DNA from: Sinonovacula constricta
Taxonomy: Eukaryota > Mollusca > Bivalvia > Cardiida > Solecurtidae
Assembly: GCA_007844125.1 (NCBI GenBank)
Contig: CM017555.1
Location: 27,891,624 to 27,955,623, forward strand
DNA: 64,000 bases
Direction: 5' to 3'
The stretch's first letter is position 1, and the number at the start of each line of letters is the position of its first letter. A model generated the notes under the pieces. That model had not been told where the DNA came from. It did no database searches and saw only the letters and a program-made list of their open reading frames with translations. This document shows, piece by piece, positions 60,009 to 64,000 of the stretch. The position numbers and the translations under genes are program-made.

Positions 60009-60017
60009 TATGCCATG
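60009..60017. repeat. Right target-site duplication TATGCCATG
   Basis: Identical 9-mer at 51829-51837. Confidence 0.75.
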
Positions 60018-60355
60018 TTTTTGTATCTGTTACAACCTTCGATTCCTTTAACAATGGAACAGTAGCTTAAAAACTCCACTCCCTACAAGTGGTCATTTAA
60101 ATAATATTGTCCTGCTGAACAGTTCGCTATAAATCAAACTTTTAATTGATATTCTTAAGTTTGGTAAGTTCAGACTGTACGACTGTATGTTAATGAGAGG
60201 CGCTTTATTCTGCAATAAATCTTTCAATTATAACTATGTATTTTTACGAAATACCGTTCATTACCGCTTCATATACAACTTTGGATGTAATAAATGTTTG
60301 TATAGTTAGGACTTTACCATTCAATGTTAGATGTTGTAAATACCATACAGCAGTA

Positions 60356-60595
60356 TGACAATCTGATGTCAGTCCATCATCATCATGGCATTTGCTTTTT
60401 GTTTTTACAAAACTTGACTACAATTTCTATTTTTTCTTCATTATTAAACAGTTGGATACCAGGCTGCATTATAACACTCTGCTGTCCGCCCATCATCACC
60501 ATGTGATTTGTTTTAACAGCAACAGCAACAACAAGAGCAACTTGACGGCATTTTTAATTTTGTCTTCAGTAGTGAACAGTTAGACATGAGCCTTT
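60356..60595. repeat. About 115-bp tandem duplication
   Basis: TCCATCATCATCATG..ATTTG then TT.TCTTCA.TA.T.AACAGTT occurs at 60356-60475 and, diverged, at 60476-60595. Imperfect CAT and CAA/CAG triplets extend to about 60835. Confidence 0.6.
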
Positions 60596-61849
60596 TCTAA
60601 TTCTGTTGATTTTTCATTAATATATGTTGTTGTTTTTTCTTCCACATTCTTGATTAGTTCCCTTTGATGCAAACAGTTTTACATTTTCCGAAAGTATTAC
60701 ATCTTAACCTTTTTTTTTTTGTTATACCATCTTCTGTTTAGTTTGTTAATTTGTATTTTGATTACCCAGTTTATCTAAACTGAAAAAGCATCATCATCAT
60801 TATTATAATCAGCAGCAGCAGCATCAACAACAACGCAAAACACAACCACGAATACAGCCACCGACAACAAAACAAAAACAATAGGGTTTTTAATCAACAA
60901 GAAAATGTAAGATACCCGTATTAACCGTCACGAGAATTTGATGTATTAAATTAAAACTTGCAGCTGACTTACCTGTAACTGATAACCAGGTCCAAAAACG
61001 TGTTCGCTTAAGCTGCTATGTCACCTAATAACATACCCACAGCTATAGACACTAATAAAATTAATGGTCTGACGACTAGAGGTCATTCAATGTGTGCAAC
61101 ATGATAAGGTTCCAGTATGTATACACTTATATGCAATCTTCACTGTTCAGTGAATATAGATCTCTTTTGCTCTCTTTTCCTGATTGTGTTGATAAATCAG
61201 CCTTTAATTTAAATGTAAATAAAACTGTAACTGTGTTTTGTAAACTGTTTCTGGTTATGTTTCCGGACAGCCGTTTTTCTGGACATGTTTCTTATGGTAC
61301 TTATACAAGAATGTATCCGACCCTTAGAACAAGGAAAAAAAAGTTTTAGAATCTGTCTAATATTTGTTTTTAAGGACCTATATTTAGGAAAAGATTTTTA
61401 CCACGGGGCATCAAACCACTTTTACAATAGGCTGAGTTATGATAATCATTATGCACAAGAAAAGTCCCTAAAACAACCTTTGTGCCTAGGTAGGAATATT
61501 TTGCTTACCAATTGCCCTTTGAAACTCTTGTCTATAACATACACCTTTCGTTATCTTTAGATATAAGCTTTCGGAGGCCAAACAGAAAGCGTTTGCCTAT
61601 TATAGTTTCCAATCTTAAACTGGGACATGTAATATGTGCTCATATTTTCGAAGATGTAAATTTATGACATTATATTCATTTAAGCCTTTTCTTACAGACT
61701 TATAAATACATATACGCATTTAAATAGTGTTCGTATTTAATCTTATTAATAATCAGATTTTCACATGCACATTACGTAATAACGTCAGGAAGGAAATGGA
61801 CACAAATAAAGGGTCAGTTTTAATGTAACCTCGGAAAACAGCAATAGCA
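60596..61849. other. Non-coding stretch
   Basis: It includes short (CAT), (CAG) and (CAA) runs at 60790-60840. Two open frames at 61092-61560 have no splice support and no recognisable sequence. Confidence 0.45.
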
Positions 61850-61852
61850 GAC

Positions 61853-62136
61853 ACAGAGGCACACGCAGAGACAGATACACATAGACAAGGGCACAAACAC
61901 ACTCTCAGACATAGACAGGCAGACACGCACGCACGCATGCAAGCACAGACACATGTAAACACGTCTGATACACGTACATACAGATAGGTAGATTGACAGA
62001 ACACATACACACAGGTGAACAGACGTAAAGACGGTTATTTTGACATACAGATAGATAGACATATAGTGAAAGAGACAGATCGACAGACAGACATATAGTT
62101 AGTAAGGTAGACAGACTGACGGACGGACAGAGACAG
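61853..62136. repeat. Degenerate (GACA)/(CA) repeat
   Basis: About 280 bases of ACAC, GACAGACA and GCACGCAC words. Cys/Val/Ser-rich minus-strand frames across it are artefacts. Confidence 0.85.
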
Positions 62137-62229
62137 ATAATGTGACTGAATAACAACACTTTTTATTTTAAGAAGTGTATTTCGATTAAACTTTTAATAT
62201 ATCCACTTAAAATGATACATCTTAAATAT

Positions 62230-62309
62230 TAAACGAAATTTTAGTAATTTGATTCCTTCAAGTGTTGAATATTCCATCGAAAATATTTCACCTCACTGTT
62301 CTGGAGGTC
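62230..62309 (-). CDS. Exon-like segment, possible terminal exon
   Basis: On the minus strand a good acceptor (TTTTTCTAATTTCAG) at 62310 is followed by an open frame, DLQNSEVKYFRWNIQHLKES then NY and a stop. AATAAA lies about 140 bases from the acceptor, near 62165. It could be an alternative last exon of the gene whose exon lies at 63651-63769, but the phases do not match simply. Confidence 0.25.
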
Positions 62310-63339
62310 CTGAAATTAGAAAAAAAAAGTTATACGAAGAATGACAGAAATGTTAGGCAAATGCATGGTTGGTTAAACGGACCCGAATGGCTTTTGTCTT
62401 AATTGCAAGATAATAATAACAAAATATATTGTGAGATGATAATATATGATATAATTCTATAACACCAACATTCTATTCAAGATTATTATGTTGGACGGAC
62501 GTATTTCTAAACAATTACGCCAAAGGTGGGTCGACCAATAAAATTTGCTTGGCGACCCTGTTTCTTTCGGATTGCCCTTGATTCAATTTTATTTGCGAAG
62601 TTTTTATAGTGTTCATACAAACTTAAAACAAGCTTTTCGAAAGATACGACACAACTCACTATGCATACGATATTAAACAACATGTGATACAATACATACT
62701 ATGCAATAGTTTATTAGCAACATTCTATACAACATACGCCATTGTTTAATATTGCATATTACGTGATTTGTGACAGGCGATTTGCCTGTCTCAACAATGC
62801 GTAACACGTCTTTTAACACACCATTCTAAGTTCATGTATAAGTGCACGATATCGAAAGATAAAAATGTGAACTTGAGTCTGAGATCATAATCAAGCATAT
62901 GACTGGTCATGTCATATTATTATCTAACATTCAGCCAATCAGGTTCATGAGGATGTTCTCAGACTTGAGCTCAGTGTATATAACCCAAGTCCCTGGTGTG
63001 GTGACCCTAATTTAACGGATTTTTCGCTGGACGTGAATTTCAAATTTGCATTTTGTTTGTTTGTCTCCAGATAGAAAAATCCCAGACTGGACCTATAAAC
63101 AATCATTTATGATTGGTTCTTGGGCAATACTTTTAACTGCTCACTGTACCAGGGGGACACCATCTAATAAGATTCAATGGTGGTTTATACTAGTGTCTTT
63201 GATTTTCTAAGGATATGGGTTGTGTATATGTATAAATAATAGCTTAAAAAAGTTAATGTTTTCATCGACTTCAAATAAATGGAAATAAACTTGCAGGATA
63301 AGCTAATGCTTAAAAACACTCCTACCTAACCAACATTCG

Positions 63340-63640
63340 CGTCCTTTAGATGTTCACTAACAAGTTAAACATAATGCACGGCAAGCACTTTGTACATAGC
63401 TCTCAATATATCTGTTCTTTTCGACGTTAGCATCATTCAAATGTTCATCAAATAGTTAAACATTGTGCAGGGAAAACACATATACATAACAAGCTGTACT
63501 TTTCAAACGTCAGATGTTCATTCCATAGAGATAAACCTTACGTAGGACAATCACATACATACAAAGCTCCACATCTCCAACTTAAGCGTCCACAAAATGT
63601 TCATCAAATATAGATAAAATAGAGCAAGACATGCACTTAC
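63340..63640. repeat. Degenerate tandem repeat, period about 80-88 bp
   Basis: About four diverged copies each hold a GCGTCC/GTTAGCATC start, an AATGTTCATCAAATA.TTAAA core, a GCA.G.CAA.CAC.T part and a CTGT.CTTTTC.A end. The array abuts the minus-strand exon at 63651, whose tail (ACTTTTTCAAGTCAGCGTCC) resembles the repeat's junction. Confidence 0.6.
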
Positions 63641-63650
63641 AGAATCTCCT

Positions 63651-63769
63651 TTACTTTTTCAAGTCAGCGTCCTTCAACAAATTATCAAGCACATTGAGTC
63701 GGTCGGCTTTCTTCTCAACCTCTAACTTTAAGAGATCAATCACCCTACGCAGGTCATCAGTATCTGTAT
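63651..63769 (-). CDS. C-terminal coiled-coil exon of a gene extending past the right edge
   Basis: On the minus strand, the acceptor TTCCATAAAATGCAG is followed by two bases completing a codon and then 38 codons to TAA (63651-63653). These encode TDTDDLRRVIDLLKLEVEKK then ADRLNVLDNLLKDADLKK. Leucines and charged residues follow a heptad-like pattern, so a coiled coil is likely. A GTAAAG just before the stop could serve as a donor, so the exon may be internal. The family is not recognised. Confidence 0.55.
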
Positions 63770-64000
63770 CTGCATTTTATGGAATATAAAAGAATTGGAG
63801 AGTTGTAATAAAAAATAGAAAAGCCACAAAGTTAAGCAAGAAAGTAGCAAACATATCATTAATAATAGAGATACAACATAAAAAATAAAGGTCAATCGTA
63901 AAAATACAAAAAAATGGAACAGAATGAAATGACTGAAAATTAACGAATTTGCAAGAGAAAGAAAAAAATGAAGGTACATACAAAATAATGAGAAAAAAAT
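63770..64000. other. Probable intron at the right edge
   Basis: A+T-rich sequence upstream (minus sense) of the exon at 63651-63769. The open minus frames here are Phe/Leu-rich readings of A+T-rich DNA. Confidence 0.5.

Noticed and set aside
61753..62159. Cys/Val/Ser-rich minus frames
   Set aside because: Readings of the degenerate CA/GACA repeat; no unique protein sequence.

Overview
This is a eukaryotic window, visibly A+T-rich. It has short coding exons bounded by GT..AG introns, many simple repeats, tRNA-derived SINE remnants, and LTR and DNA transposon fossils. The SINE fragments at 31497-31690 and 15491-15580 carry a 3' motif (GGGGTCTTCCTCCACCA-like) that I recall, unverified, from bivalve SINEs. 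A marine mollusc, probably a bivalve, is the best guess.

Region 1 (1-14300, minus strand) is one large spliced gene. Eleven coding exons chain in frame from an ATG at 14260 to a stop at 3737, predicting 938 residues. A further serine/arginine-rich exon at 1-582 can be joined in phase by an internal donor at 3793, giving an alternative C-terminus that leaves the window. The N-terminal part has a C-x2-C-x5-C-x2-C motif. The rest is low-complexity, charged and Ser/Arg-rich. I do not recognise the family.

Region 2 (14300-38800) is mostly non-coding. It holds SINE fragments, TTAA-ended MITE-like repeats, microsatellites and short tandem duplications. A GC-rich first coding exon at 33424-33834 (minus) starts a second, unidentified gene. 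A few isolated exon-like segments are weaker.

Region 3 (38845-41115) is a minisatellite of about 55 copies of a 41-bp unit. Because 41 is not a multiple of 3 and the minus strand lacks stops, it gives long reading frames in all three minus frames. Part of it has a 123-bp higher-order repeat, and its right part is rich in small indels.

Region 4 (41100-60020) is a transposon graveyard. It contains a broken pogo/Tigger-like transposase (47531-48180, minus) and nested palindromic elements (48398-50532), including a 1.15-kb TTAA-flanked element. It also contains an 8.17-kb terminal-inverted-repeat element (51838-60008) with a 9-bp target duplication. Into that element a 4.7-kb Gypsy-type LTR retrotransposon (52614-57311) has inserted, with its own 5-bp target duplication. 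The retroelement keeps recognisable gag, protease, RT, RNase H and integrase but is broken by frame disruptions.

Region 5 (60020-64000) has simple and degenerate tandem repeats, and at 63651-63769 (minus) a probable coiled-coil exon of a gene extending past the right edge.

All assignments come from reading the sequence by eye. No database search was run.
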